Notes: a model not told the origin generated them from the sequence alone. Numbered from the stretch's first letter, positions 29,569 to 39,303 are shown. The stretch is 64,000 bases of DNA from Candidatus Krumholzibacteriota bacterium (GCA_016931295.1 JAFGEZ010000032.1:1-64000); one strand, 5' to 3'. Program-made: numbers and translations.

Positions 29569-31103
29569 TGGAGAAGGGCACGTTCTATATCACCACGGCG
29601 ATCGACTACGTCAACAGCCGCCCCCATCTCGGCACGGCCTACGAGAAGATCGGGGCCGACTGCATGGCACGGTACAAGCGCATGGCCGGCTACGACGTTC
29701 ATTTCCTGATGGGCAACGACGAGCACAGCACCAACGTCGAACGCGAGGCGATCCGGCGCGGTCTCGATCCGCTCGAGTACTGCCGCGGCATGAGCGAGGT
29801 CTTTCGGAAGGCCTGGAGCGCGCTCGATATCTCCTACGACGACTTCATCCACACCACCGAGGAGCGGCACGCCGTCGCCGTCCGCGAGATCTTCAGCCGC
29901 ATCCACCGGAACGGCTACATATACAAGGGGTCCTACGAGGGGCTCTACTGCGAGTCCTGCGAGGAGTTCGTCTCGGAGAAGGATCTCGTCGACGGCATGT
30001 GCCCGCGGCACAAGCAGGCGCCGAAGACGATCCACGAGGAGAACTACTTCTTCGCCCTCTCGCGCTTCGGCGAGCGGCTCCTCGAGCACTTCGAGGCCAA
30101 CCCCGGGTTCATCCGCCCCCGCGCGCGCATGAACGAGGTGGTCAACGTCATCCGCGGGGGGCTCGAGGACGTCTCGATCTCGCGGCACGGCCGCGACTGG
30201 GGCATCCCCCTGCCGATCGACGAGAGCCACGTCGTCTACGTGTGGTTCGACGCGCTCACCAACTACGTCTCCGCGCTCGGGTTCGGCGGCGACGACGCGC
30301 TGTTCGGGCGGTACTGGCCGGCCGACGTCCACGTCATCGGCAAGGACATCACCCGCTTCCACTGCGTCATCTGGCCGGCGATGCTCATGGCCGCCGGCGT
30401 CGAGCCGCCGAAGAGCGTCTTCGCGCACGGCTTCGTCTCCCTCGCCGGCGAGAAGATGAGCAAGACGCTGGGCAACATCCTCGATCCCGAGGCGGTCGCA
30501 GGCGTCTTCGGCGCCGACGGGACGCGCTACTTGCTGCTGCGCGAGGTGCCCTTCGACAAGGACGGCGACATCTCGCCGGAGATCCTCGTGAACCGCTACA
30601 ACGCCGATCTCGCCAACGAGCTGGGCAACCTCTTCAGCCGCACCGTGTCGATGATCGTGAAGTACCTCGGCGGCGACCTGCCCCCGGCCCCCTACGGCGA
30701 GGGGCGGCCACTGTACGGCCAGATCCGCGACGGGCTGGAGGGCTACGCGGCCCACATGGAGCGGATGGAGTTCTCCCGCGCGCTCGGCGCCTGGTGGCCG
30801 GCGATCCAGCGGGCCAACCAGTACGTCGAGGAGATGCGCCCGTGGGATCTCGCGAAGGACCCGGCGCGGCGCGGCGAGCTCGAGGAGGTCTTCCGCGAGT
30901 TGTGGGCCGTCCTCGCCGCCTCTGCGACGGTGCTCGCTCCCTTCATGCCGGGGAAGATGCAGTCGATGCTCGGGCAGCTGCGCGCGCCGGAGGCGGCGCT
31001 CGGGGACCTGCCCCACGCAGAGGCGGGCGCGGCGGCGCTCGAATCGCCGAAGCCGCTCTTTCCGCGGATCCAGGACGATCCCGCGTCCCTCTTCGCCAAA
31101 TGA
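29568..31103 (+). CDS. metG: Methionyl-tRNA synthetase
   Basis: 511 residues, the short form that lacks the C-terminal tRNA-binding dimer domain. The class I signature is PHLGTAYEK near the start, and the KMSKS loop is KMSKT in GEKMSKTLGN. A zinc-knuckle region (YCESCEEF, later CPRHKQ) is inserted in the connective peptide. The C-terminal anticodon domain has the expected RANQYVEEMRPWDLAK block. The start overlaps the ricT stop. The frame continues upstream but only as a shadow of ricT. Confidence 0.97.
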   Translation: MEKGTFYITTAIDYVNSRPHLGTAYEKIGADCMARYKRMAGYDVHFLMGNDEHSTNVEREAIRRGLDPLEYCRGMSEVFRKAWSALDISYDDFIHTTEERHAVAVREIFSRIHRNGYIYKGSYEGLYCESCEEFVSEKDLVDGMCPRHKQAPKTIHEENYFFALSRFGERLLEHFEANPGFIRPRARMNEVVNVIRGGLEDVSISRHGRDWGIPLPIDESHVVYVWFDALTNYVSALGFGGDDALFGRYWPADVHVIGKDITRFHCVIWPAMLMAAGVEPPKSVFAHGFVSLAGEKMSKTLGNILDPEAVAGVFGADGTRYLLLREVPFDKDGDISPEILVNRYNADLANELGNLFSRTVSMIVKYLGGDLPPAPYGEGRPLYGQIRDGLEGYAAHMERMEFSRALGAWWPAIQRANQYVEEMRPWDLAKDPARRGELEEVFRELWAVLAASATVLAPFMPGKMQSMLGQLRAPEAALGDLPHAEAGAAALESPKPLFPRIQDDPASLFAK

Positions 31104-31110
31104 GCGCACG

Positions 31111-32502
31111 ATGCTGATCGACTCCCACGCACACCTGGACATGGAGCCCTTCCGCGGCGACCTCGACGCGGTGCTCGCGCGCGCCCGCGAGGCGGGGGTC
31201 GGCGGGATCCTCAACGTCTCCTTCGACCGGGCATCGATCGCCCGCACGCTCGCGCTCGCCGAGGCGCGGGGCGAGGTGTGGGCGGCGCTCGGCGTCCACC
31301 CGCACGACGCCTCCTCGTACGACGACCGTCTCGAGGAGGAGATCAAGCGCGGGCTGCTCCGGCGCAAGGCGGTCGCCGTCGGCGAGATCGGCCTCGACTA
31401 CTACCGCGACCATTCTCCGCGCGACGTCCAGCGGGAGGTCTTCCGCCGGCAGATCGGGCTGGCCCTCTACTTCCGGAAGCCGATCGTCGTGCACACGCGC
31501 GAGGCATTCGAGGACACGGTGCGGATCCTCCGCGAGGAGGGGGCCGGATCGGTCGGCGGCGTCGTCCACGCCTTCTCCGGCGGGGAGGAGGAGGCCGGGG
31601 AGGTACTCGACCTCGGGTTCCACGTGGGGATCGGCGGGCCCCTCACCTATCGCGGAAGCCGCCTGCCGGCCGTGGCCGGGCGGGTGCCCCCCGGCGCCAT
31701 CCTCCTCGAGACGGATTGCCCCTACCTGCCCCCCGTCCCGCACCGGGGCGAGCGGAACGAGCCCGCCCACGTGAAGCTCGTCGCCGAGGCGCTCGCCGAG
31801 ATCCTCGGCGTCGATGCGGCCGACGTCGAACGGGCGACGACGGTCAATTTCCGGCGGCTGTTCCTCGGCGAGCGCGATCTGCCCGCCGCTGTCGCCTACG
31901 GGCTCAAGGGCGGGATCTACGTGAACGTCACCTCCGCCTGCACGAACTTCTGCACCTTCTGCTCGCGCATGCGCCGCGACAATCTCCTCTACGGCCACAA
32001 CCTCAACATCCTGGCCGATCCGTCGGTCGACGAGATGGTCGCGGCGGCGGAAGGGGTCGCCGCCGGTGGCGGGTACGGCGAGATCGTCTTCTGCGGCTAC
32101 GGCGAGCCGACCGCCCGCGTGCGCGACATCGCGGCGGCGGCCGGGCGCCTGAAGGGTCTCGAACTCCCGATCCGCCTCAACACCAACGGGCAGGGCAACC
32201 TCGTCAACGGCCGCGACATCGTTCCGGAGCTCTCGGCGGTCTTCGACCGCGTCTCGATCAGCCTCAACGCCCCGGACGCCGACACCTACCTGCAGATCTG
32301 CCGGCCCGATGCGGGGGAGCGCGCCTTCCCCGCCGTCGTCGATTTCATCAGGCGGGCGGCGGCCTCCCCGATGGAGACGACCGTCTCGGCCGTCGGCTGC
32401 CCGGGCGTCGACCTGGCCGCCTGCCGCCGGCTCGTCGAGTCGATCCCCGGCGCGCGCTTCCGCGAGCGGCGGCTCCGCTTCTTCTCCTGCCGCGACAGCT
32501 GA
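31111..32502 (+). CDS. TatD-family nuclease fused to a radical SAM domain
   Basis: 463 residues in one uninterrupted frame. Residues 1-255 are a TatD-type metal-dependent hydrolase with ligands His6 and His8 (HAHLD), Glu92 (GEIGLDYY), His128, His153 (HAFSG) and Asp202 (ETDCPYL). Residues about 268-463 are a radical SAM domain with Cys277, Cys281 and Cys284 (C-x3-C-x2-C). A separate radical SAM protein is known to be encoded beside tatD in many bacteria. Here the two are one polypeptide. The function of that radical SAM family is not established to my knowledge. The gene follows metG by 7 bases, the usual place for tatD. Confidence 0.93.
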   Translation: MLIDSHAHLDMEPFRGDLDAVLARAREAGVGGILNVSFDRASIARTLALAEARGEVWAALGVHPHDASSYDDRLEEEIKRGLLRRKAVAVGEIGLDYYRDHSPRDVQREVFRRQIGLALYFRKPIVVHTREAFEDTVRILREEGAGSVGGVVHAFSGGEEEAGEVLDLGFHVGIGGPLTYRGSRLPAVAGRVPPGAILLETDCPYLPPVPHRGERNEPAHVKLVAEALAEILGVDAADVERATTVNFRRLFLGERDLPAAVAYGLKGGIYVNVTSACTNFCTFCSRMRRDNLLYGHNLNILADPSVDEMVAAAEGVAAGGGYGEIVFCGYGEPTARVRDIAAAAGRLKGLELPIRLNTNGQGNLVNGRDIVPELSAVFDRVSISLNAPDADTYLQICRPDAGERAFPAVVDFIRRAAASPMETTVSAVGCPGVDLAACRRLVESIPGARFRERRLRFFSCRDS

Positions 32503-32532
32503 CCCGGCGTCCCCGGTGCCCGGCCGATTCCC

Positions 32533-32561
32533 TTGTGGACGGCGGAGACCTGTGGTACCCT
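32533..32561 (+). promoter_or_regulatory. Promoter of the hybrid histidine kinase gene
   Basis: TTGTGG, 17 bases, TACCCT. It lies 60 bases before the ATG at 32621 and just after the TatD fusion gene. Confidence 0.45.
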
Positions 32562-32620
32562 CGCTTCGAGCGGCCGTAACGACACGACGACAACGAACGC
32601 CTTCCGACAAGGGGCCGGAC

Positions 32621-35068
32621 ATGGACGAGCTCTCCGTCGAAGGATTGCGCGCGGAGATCGCGCGCCTCGAGGCGCGCGTGCGGGAGCTCGAGGAGGGCGC
32701 CCCGCCTGACGCCTTCTGGAAGAATGTGGGCGACTGGGAGCGCAACCTCTTCGGCCGGCTCATGCAGACGAGCCGCTACGGGATCGTCGTCGACGACCGC
32801 GACGGGCGGATCGTCTCGGCGAACGCCGGCGCCGTCTCGATGCTCGGCCTCGCGAAGAAAGAGCCGGGCGCCTCCCGCTACGACGAACCCGGCTGGGTCT
32901 ACGCCGATTACGACGGCCGGCCGCTCCTTCCCGAGGAGACGCCCTTCGGGCGGGTCTCCTCGAGCGGCGAGGCCTTCGTCGGCGTGCGCAACGCCGTCCA
33001 GTGGCCCGACGGCCGGCGGATCCTCCTCTCGATCAACTGCGCGCCGCTCTTCGACCGGCAGGGCGAGGTGGACGGCGTCGTCACGATCTTCGAGAACGTC
33101 ACCAAGCAGGTCCTCGCCGACGAGGCGCTCCGCGACAGCGAGGAGCGGTTCCGCCTCATGGCCGAGAACATCAGCGACGGCCTCTCGGTGATCGAGAGCG
33201 GCCGGATCGTCTGGGTCAACGAACGGCTCGTCGAGATCCTCGGATACCCCCGCGAGCGGTTGATGGAGATGACCGGGCTCGATATCGCCGCGCCCGAGGA
33301 ACGGCCGCGTCTCGACGCGGCGGAGGCCGCGGTCAGGGGCGGCAACCCGCCCCCGCGCGATCTCGAGTTCTGGATCGTCCGCGGCAACGGGGAGCGCCGG
33401 TACATCCACAACCGCTATTCGACGACCGTCGCCGCCGACGGCACGCCCCGCCGCTACGTCGTCACGACCGACCGGACGAGGCGCAAGCTCGCCGAGGACG
33501 AGATCCGCCGCAGCGAGGAGCGGTACCGGTCGATCTTCGACACGGCGGCGCATCTCGTCGTGGCGGTCGACGAGGAGGGGATCGTCCGGGACTGCAACGC
33601 GCGGGTGACCGAGGTGCTCGGCTACACGAAGGATGAGTTGATCGGCCGCGGCTGCCACGAGCTCATCCACGAGGAGGACCGCCTCGAGGACGGGGAGCCG
33701 ATCGACCTGATGCGGGCAGGCGACCGCGTCTGGGGCTACGAGTGCCGCATGATCAACAAGGACGGCGACGTGAGGCACGTGAAAATCAACACCTCCGTGG
33801 CGCGCGACGGGCACGGAACCTTTCTCCAGGGGATCTGTATCATAGAGGACGTCACCGAGCACAGGCAGCTCGAGGAGATGCTCTTCCAGTCGAGGAAGAT
33901 GGAGGCGATCGGCAAGCTGGCCGGCGGCATCGCGCACGATTTCAACAATCTCCTCACCGCGATCGGCGGCTACAGCGATCTTCTCCTCATGGGGCTGGCC
34001 GGCGACGACGAGCGCAGGGAAGACGTCGAGGAGATCCGCCGGGCGGCCGACCGCGCCGCCACGCTCACGCGCCGGCTCCTCGCCTTCAGCCGGCGCCAGG
34101 AGATACGGCCGCGGGTGATCGACCTCAACCGGACGGTCGCCGAGCTGGAGCGGATGCTCGGCCGGCTCATCGGGGAGCACATCGACATGGTCACGGCCCT
34201 CGCTTCCGACCTCCACCCCGTGAAGGCCGACCCGGGGCAGATCGAACAGGTGATCATGAACCTCGCCATCAACGCGAGCGACGCCATGCCGGGCGGCGGC
34301 AAGCTCTTCATCGGCACGGAGAACGTCGAGCTCGGCGGCGAGGACGCCTGGGGGATCCCCGACGTCCGGCCCGGTTCGTACGTCTGCCTCACCGTCGAGG
34401 ACACGGGGGAGGGGATGGACGAGGAGACGAGGCAAAGCGCCTTCGAGCCCTTCTTCAGCACGCGCCGCGAGAGCGGCGGCTCGGGGCTCGGCCTTTCGAC
34501 CGTCTACGGGATCGTCCGCCGGCACGACGGGGCGATACGCATCTTCAGCGAGCCGGGCGCCGGGACGAGCGTCCGCGTCTTTCTCCCCGCGGCGGGAAAC
34601 GAGGCGGACGTTGCCGGCGAGGAAAGCTTTTCGTATATTTCCGTCCAGGGGGCGGGCGAGCGCATCCTCGTCGTCGAGGACGACGAGGGTGTCCGCGACT
34701 TCACCGTCCGCGCCCTCTCGGAGAACGGCTACCTGGCCGTCGGCTCGGCGTCCGCCGAGGAGGCCCTCGATCGTTTCCTGCGCGACGGGGAAGCCTTCGA
34801 TCTCGTGCTGAGCGACGTCGTGCTGCCGGGCAGGAGCGGCAACGAGCTCGCCGTGCGGCTCCTCGCCGCCGAGCACGCGCCGCGCGTCCTGCTCTCGAGC
34901 GGCTATCCCTCGGGGGCGGCCGGACCGCGGGGGAGCGCGGGCGCCCTGTGCGGTTTCATCCAGAAGCCGTACACGGTGGCGACGCTCCTCCGGCGGATCC
35001 GCGAGGAGCTCGACGCCGGCGGCGGGCCGCCGGAACGCCCCGGGCACGACAGCGACGGAGGAAACTGA
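32621..35068 (+). CDS. PAS-domain hybrid sensor histidine kinase
   Basis: 815 residues, with no membrane helix or signal peptide, so a cytoplasmic sensor. A short coiled coil (LRAEIARLEARVRELEE) opens it. Three PAS domains follow at about residues 45-165, 170-285 and 290-415. The HisKA domain has His439 in GGIAHDFNNLL. The HATPase has NLAINASDAMP, DTGEGM and GGSGLGLSTVYG. A C-terminal receiver has Asp732 in LSDVVLPGRSG. The order matches hybrid kinases that may phosphorylate a separate regulator. No response regulator gene is adjacent, so the partner is unknown. Confidence 0.93.
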   Translation: MDELSVEGLRAEIARLEARVRELEEGAPPDAFWKNVGDWERNLFGRLMQTSRYGIVVDDRDGRIVSANAGAVSMLGLAKKEPGASRYDEPGWVYADYDGRPLLPEETPFGRVSSSGEAFVGVRNAVQWPDGRRILLSINCAPLFDRQGEVDGVVTIFENVTKQVLADEALRDSEERFRLMAENISDGLSVIESGRIVWVNERLVEILGYPRERLMEMTGLDIAAPEERPRLDAAEAAVRGGNPPPRDLEFWIVRGNGERRYIHNRYSTTVAADGTPRRYVVTTDRTRRKLAEDEIRRSEERYRSIFDTAAHLVVAVDEEGIVRDCNARVTEVLGYTKDELIGRGCHELIHEEDRLEDGEPIDLMRAGDRVWGYECRMINKDGDVRHVKINTSVARDGHGTFLQGICIIEDVTEHRQLEEMLFQSRKMEAIGKLAGGIAHDFNNLLTAIGGYSDLLLMGLAGDDERREDVEEIRRAADRAATLTRRLLAFSRRQEIRPRVIDLNRTVAELERMLGRLIGEHIDMVTALASDLHPVKADPGQIEQVIMNLAINASDAMPGGGKLFIGTENVELGGEDAWGIPDVRPGSYVCLTVEDTGEGMDEETRQSAFEPFFSTRRESGGSGLGLSTVYGIVRRHDGAIRIFSEPGAGTSVRVFLPAAGNEADVAGEESFSYISVQGAGERILVVEDDEGVRDFTVRALSENGYLAVGSASAEEALDRFLRDGEAFDLVLSDVVLPGRSGNELAVRLLAAEHAPRVLLSSGYPSGAAGPRGSAGALCGFIQKPYTVATLLRRIREELDAGGGPPERPGHDSDGGN

Positions 35069-35185
35069 CCGCACCATCCCACTGCTACCGCGCGCCGCAA
35101 CCCGATTCCGCGTTTTCCCGCAGGGGCGGGTTGTGATAACATCCCGAAAATCCGCGCGTTACGACACCCGAACGAGGGAGGACGG

Positions 35186-36004
35186 GTGAACGGGCCACTG
35201 TCGCCCCGGGCGAAGAAGAGTCTCGGGCAGAACTTTCTCGTATCCCGGGCCGTCGCCGGGCGCATCGTCGACGCGCTCGACCCGGCGCCGGGGGAGCTCG
35301 TCGTCGAGATCGGGCCGGGGCGCGGGGCGATCACCGTCCCGATCGCCGCGCGCGGGGCGCGCGTGCTCGCCGTCGAGCTGGACGGCGCGCTCGCCGCGCT
35401 GCTCCGGGAGCGTCTGCCCGCGGCCGAGATCGTCGAGGGGGACGTCCGCGCGTTCGACATCGAGGGGGAGGCGCTCGCCCGTGGCGCGGACCGGTATCTC
35501 CTCGCCGGGAACATACCCTATCACCTGACGAGCCCGATCCTTCTCCGCCTGCCGGGGCTTCCTGGCTGCCGCCGCGCCGCGATCATGCTCCAGCGGGAGG
35601 TGGGGGAGCGGATTCTCGCTTCACCGGGTTCGCGGGACTGTGGTATCCTCACCGTCTTTCTCGGGAGCTACCTCGGCATGCGCCGGGTCGCGCGGGTGCG
35701 TCCCGGCGCCTTCCGTCCGCGCCCGGGCGTGGAGAGCGTCGTCCTCGCCTTCGAGCCCCTCGCCTCGCCGACGGGGCCGGCCGATCGCGAGGGCTTCCTT
35801 CTCCTCCTCAAGGGGGTCTTCTCGCAACGGCGCAAGATGCTCCGCACCGCCCTGGCGGGGCCGGCTGGCACGCTCGATGCGTCGATCGTCGAGGAACTGG
35901 GGAGGGCGGCCGGCGTCGACCTGCAAAAACGCCCCGAGGCGCTCGTCCTCGAGGAGTGGGCGGCCCTCTTCGCCGCCCGCGAACGGATCGCGAAGGAGCG
36001 ATGA
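35186..36004 (+). CDS. rsmA: 16S rRNA dimethyladenosine transferase RsmA
   Basis: 272 residues. RsmA (KsgA) dimethylates A1518 and A1519 of 16S rRNA. The opening KKSLGQNFL, SAM motif EIGPGRGAIT, catalytic NIPYHLTSP and the C-terminal FSQRRKMLRTAL are all family marks. The start is GTG at 35186 after GGGAGG. A possible promoter lies near 35113-35140 (TTTTCC, 16 bases, GATAAC) but is weak. The stop overlaps the start of the next gene (ATGA). Confidence 0.97.
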   Translation: MNGPLSPRAKKSLGQNFLVSRAVAGRIVDALDPAPGELVVEIGPGRGAITVPIAARGARVLAVELDGALAALLRERLPAAEIVEGDVRAFDIEGEALARGADRYLLAGNIPYHLTSPILLRLPGLPGCRRAAIMLQREVGERILASPGSRDCGILTVFLGSYLGMRRVARVRPGAFRPRPGVESVVLAFEPLASPTGPADREGFLLLLKGVFSQRRKMLRTALAGPAGTLDASIVEELGRAAGVDLQKRPEALVLEEWAALFAARERIAKER

Positions 36005-37983
36005 GACGGCTGATCTGCATAGCGATCGCGCTCGCCGTCGCCGCGCCGGCGCTCGCCGCCGCGACGGCCGGGGCCGACAGCGCGACGACCGCGGCCGCCC
36101 TCGACAGCGCGGAGACCGCCGCCGTCGACAGCGCGATGGCCGCCGCCGTCGACACGACGGGGATCGACCGCGTCCGCCCGTCGTGGTCGTCGAAGATGGA
36201 GGGCTCGGAAACCTACCTCTCGCTCGGCTCCTCGGTGAACGTCGTGATCGACGCGGGGCACGGGTGGATGCTCGGCCACGCCACCTCGATCACGAAGAAG
36301 ACCTACCGGGGCCGCGACCAGGACGAGATCAACGAGCAGATGATGAACACGGCGGGGAAGATCGTCCCCGGTTTGCTGACCCTGAACCTCAAGATCGGCG
36401 AGACCTACCTCAGCAAGACACTCACCGGGCTCGCCCGCTACGGTCAGGGCCTCGTCGTCCAGAACGAGCAGGCCTCGATCGACGCCACCGTGACCCGGCC
36501 CTTCCTCTTCTCGCGCAAGGGCCAGATCTCCGTCCGGGCGGAGGCCTCCCGGGGGCAGAACGACTTCAAGTACGACGAACGGATCTTCGGCGGCGTGGGC
36601 GGCTACCTCTGGTACGACCTCGGCGACCGGGTGACCCTGGACGGCGGTTTCGGGACGAGCCGGGGCAACGAGTCGAGCGAGATCACCGAGCAGGTGGCGT
36701 GGCGGGGGCTGCCGAGCGATGCCGACACGGTCCGCGCCAGCTTCGACTACGGCATCGGCGACAAAAAGAGCTTCTCGCTCACCTACCGGCGGTCCGTGGG
36801 GACGGTGCGCAAGGTCACGCCGCCGCGAGGCAACTCCCTCGAGATCCTCGACGACCCGACGGCCGCCGTCGAGGAGGAGGAACGCCGGAAGGCCGAGCTC
36901 TTCTCGCTCGCCTCCGAGGTGAGCCCCTTCGATTTCCTCACGATCGAGTTCGAGTTCGAGCACGAGATCAACGACCAGAAGAACAAGGTCGACACCCGGC
37001 TCTCGAAGGAAATCGAGGAGACCTTCGCCAAGGCGACCGTCTCCTGGCGGTACGCGCGGCGGGGCAATCTCTCCGTCACGATGGAGAACGGGATCGCCAC
37101 CTACTTCTACGGCACCACCTCCCTCTCCAACTACGAGGGGAAGAACAAGAAGATCGGCTTCGGGCTCACGCACGCGATCACCGATTCTCTCAAGGTGTCC
37201 CTGCGCGGCTCGACCTCGCTCCGCCAGAAGTACATCGAGAAGAAGGCGGCCAACCCGCGCGACCGCGACGACGTCTACGAGGGGCTCGTCGCCCGGCTCG
37301 AGTCCAGTCCCTTCGGTAGCCTCAAGGCAGACGTCGAGTTCTCGATGGATCGCCGCGAGACGATCAACATCGACGCCTCCCTCTCGGGGGACAACCGGGT
37401 CGACTGGCTCTACCGCTTCGTGCCGCGGCTCTCGATGACCCCCTTCCCCTGGCTGCGGCTCTCGCAGGAGTACCAGCTGAAGTGGGAATCGACCGAGTTC
37501 ACCTACTTCGAGAACAACAACGACCTCGACCGGACGATGACGGTGGAGACCGACGCGGGGATCCGGTTCACGCGGCCGCTCGGCCTCTCCTTCCGCCACA
37601 AGTTCAACTTCCGCGATTCGGGCAACTACGTCCGGTACGACGACGGGGTGCGCCGCTACAACCGGAACGCGGAGAACACGGAGAACAGCCTCTGGCTGAA
37701 GATGGACTACCGGCCGCGCGACGGCTACATCTTCCGGGCCGAGGCGAACTTCCGCTACCAGGAGAACAGCCGGCTGCGGACCGTGTCGGGGCGGAGCGTT
37801 GTCACCTCGACGAGCATCTACGACACGGGGGGGATGCGGATCGGCTTCGACCGGTCGCGCACGGTGTTCGGCGGCGGCAAGCTCGAGCTGGCCGTCGACT
37901 ACGTTCGCCGCTTCGGCCCCAACCTGACGGCGGAGCGCAAGGAGTTCTGGGACATCGACGCGAACGTGAGCTTCGCGTTCTAG
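36001..37983 (+). CDS. Large predicted outer-membrane beta-barrel protein
   Basis: 660 residues, family not recognised. A signal peptide (about 1-24) is followed by an Asp-Ser-Ala repeat stretch (residues 25-56). The rest is many alternating amphipathic strands with aromatic ends (for example GGVGGYLWYDLGDRVTLDGG and LGLSFRHKFNFRD), and the last residue is Phe. These are features of a barrel that is inserted by the Bam complex. It could be a porin-like or cell-surface structural protein. The start overlaps the rsmA stop, and a lipoprotein gene follows after 9 bases, suggesting co-expression with it. Confidence 0.75.
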   Translation: MRRLICIAIALAVAAPALAAATAGADSATTAAALDSAETAAVDSAMAAAVDTTGIDRVRPSWSSKMEGSETYLSLGSSVNVVIDAGHGWMLGHATSITKKTYRGRDQDEINEQMMNTAGKIVPGLLTLNLKIGETYLSKTLTGLARYGQGLVVQNEQASIDATVTRPFLFSRKGQISVRAEASRGQNDFKYDERIFGGVGGYLWYDLGDRVTLDGGFGTSRGNESSEITEQVAWRGLPSDADTVRASFDYGIGDKKSFSLTYRRSVGTVRKVTPPRGNSLEILDDPTAAVEEEERRKAELFSLASEVSPFDFLTIEFEFEHEINDQKNKVDTRLSKEIEETFAKATVSWRYARRGNLSVTMENGIATYFYGTTSLSNYEGKNKKIGFGLTHAITDSLKVSLRGSTSLRQKYIEKKAANPRDRDDVYEGLVARLESSPFGSLKADVEFSMDRRETINIDASLSGDNRVDWLYRFVPRLSMTPFPWLRLSQEYQLKWESTEFTYFENNNDLDRTMTVETDAGIRFTRPLGLSFRHKFNFRDSGNYVRYDDGVRRYNRNAENTENSLWLKMDYRPRDGYIFRAEANFRYQENSRLRTVSGRSVVTSTSIYDTGGMRIGFDRSRTVFGGGKLELAVDYVRRFGPNLTAERKEFWDIDANVSFAF

Positions 37984-37992
37984 GAGACCGAG

Positions 37993-38568
37993 ATGAGACG
38001 GAAAATGACGATTGTCCTGGCGGTCGCATTCCTCGCACCGCTCCTGGCCGGCTGCCTCTTCGATCCGCGGGAGGCCGCCCCTCCCGGCACGGGGGGAGAC
38101 GAGTGCTGGATCGTCCCGAACACGCCGAAGGACGTCTTCGCCAACCTCGACTGCGGCCTTGCATCGTCGGGGAACTCGAGCTACGACCGGAGCCTCGGCG
38201 ACGATTTCGTCTTCATCCCGCGCCCCGGCGACGAGGGGGGCGGTTCATTCGACGACTGGGGCAAGGTGGCCGAGCTCGATTTCCTGAACCGGGTGAAATC
38301 GGAGTTCCAGGGGACGCGGACCGCGCAGTTCGGGGACGCGGACGGCCTCTTCGAGAAGGAGAACGTTTCGGTCGGCCGCGCCGAGTACCAGGGGCAGTAC
38401 CTCATCACCCTCGATCCGGGAGACGGCACGGAGCCGCAGGTATACGGAGGCAAGGCGATCTTCATCGTCGTCGAGACATCCACGGGCTGGACGCTGCAGT
38501 CGTGGGAGGACTTCGATGTCCTCGATTCCTACCCCACCTCCGGCGTCCTGAGAGGAGCGTACGAGTAG
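37993..38568 (+). CDS. Small lipoprotein, possible NTF2-like fold
   Basis: 191 residues. A lipoprotein signal ends in LLAGC at Cys21. The mature part begins with a low-complexity linker (REAAPPGTGGDE), then NTPKDVFANLDCGLASSG and a mixed alpha/beta region ending in a strand-rich segment (KAIFIVVETSTGWTLQSWEDFD). That pattern resembles NTF2/SnoaL-like proteins, but the match is by eye only. It follows the barrel gene by 9 bases and may interact with it. Two further lipoproteins of similar layout lie just downstream. Confidence 0.65.
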   Translation: MRRKMTIVLAVAFLAPLLAGCLFDPREAAPPGTGGDECWIVPNTPKDVFANLDCGLASSGNSSYDRSLGDDFVFIPRPGDEGGGSFDDWGKVAELDFLNRVKSEFQGTRTAQFGDADGLFEKENVSVGRAEYQGQYLITLDPGDGTEPQVYGGKAIFIVVETSTGWTLQSWEDFDVLDSYPTSGVLRGAYE

Positions 38569-38623
38569 CGCATGCAACAATAGCTATCGCGCGTCAGACA
38601 TGGCGCAATAAATCCCGCGGCCC

Positions 38624-38652
38624 TTGCGTTCCGGGCCGGCATGTGCTATCAT
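38624..38652 (+). promoter_or_regulatory. Promoter of the lipoprotein gene at 38674
   Basis: TTGCGT, 17 bases, TATCAT, with an extended TGC before the -10. Transcription should begin near 38659, only a few bases before the AGGAGG ribosome site, so the leader is very short. Confidence 0.65.
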
Positions 38653-38673
38653 TCCTCTTCAGGAGGACCGGAC

Positions 38674-39240
38674 ATGAAAACAGCACGCACCAGGGGCCTC
38701 GCCGCCCTGATTCTGCTCCCGCTCGCCGCCGTCCTGCTATCGACGCCGGCGTGCATCTTCGATCCGGACAAGGCCGAGGAGCCCCCCGTGGGGCCGACCG
38801 TGCCGTGGCCCGATCGCACCCAGAAGGAAGACTGCATCCAGACGATCCTGCTGGCCTACCAGTACAAGGATGCGGGCACGTACGACGATCTGCTTCACCC
38901 CGATTTCGAATGGCACCTCCAGTACGAGGATGCGCAGAGGTATGGAATCGACTACTGGGCGAAGAGCGATGACCTGGAACTCACCCGGCAGCTCTTCAGC
39001 CGGGCCCTAGTCCTCGATCTGACGATCGAGTCGGCGGCCTGGGACACGATCTCGGCGGTCGGCGACGTCCCCTGCCCCGACTGCTGGAAGACGACGCGGA
39101 TATACGAGATCCAGGCGCAGCTCGAGGCGAACGGCAACACCCTGATCGGCAACGACCTCATCCAGGTGATCGTCGCCCCCGACACCGACGAGCCGGGGAA
39201 GTGGCAGATCAAGTACATGTACGACCTCTCGAAAGAGTAG
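38674..39240 (+). CDS. Small lipoprotein, paralogue 1 of a tandem pair
   Basis: 188 residues. The signal ends in STPAC at Cys27. The mature protein has WPDRTQKEDCIQTILLAY, a DLLHPDFEWHL segment and a C-terminal VIVAPDTDEPGKWQIKYMYDL strand pair, which looks like an NTF2-like alpha+beta fold. A very similar protein is encoded directly downstream at 39459. The ATG at 38674 follows AGGAGG. A clear terminator ends the unit at 39271-39303, so it is expressed alone. Its function is unknown. Confidence 0.75.
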   Translation: MKTARTRGLAALILLPLAAVLLSTPACIFDPDKAEEPPVGPTVPWPDRTQKEDCIQTILLAYQYKDAGTYDDLLHPDFEWHLQYEDAQRYGIDYWAKSDDLELTRQLFSRALVLDLTIESAAWDTISAVGDVPCPDCWKTTRIYEIQAQLEANGNTLIGNDLIQVIVAPDTDEPGKWQIKYMYDLSKE

Positions 39241-39270
39241 GCCGCGCCCCGCGGACACGCGCGAACACGA

Positions 39271-39303
39271 CCGCCCCCGGCATGCCCGGGGGCGGCTTTT
39301 TTT
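39271..39303 (+). terminator. Intrinsic terminator after the first lipoprotein paralogue
   Basis: CCGCCCCCGG, loop CATGC, CCGGGGGCGG, then C and seven T. A perfect 10-bp stem with a T-run is the strongest intrinsic terminator in the window. Confidence 0.9.

Noticed and set aside
33775-33784. CACGTGAAA inside the histidine kinase gene as a third parS
   Set aside because: Only the right half of the palindrome is present; the left half is missing.
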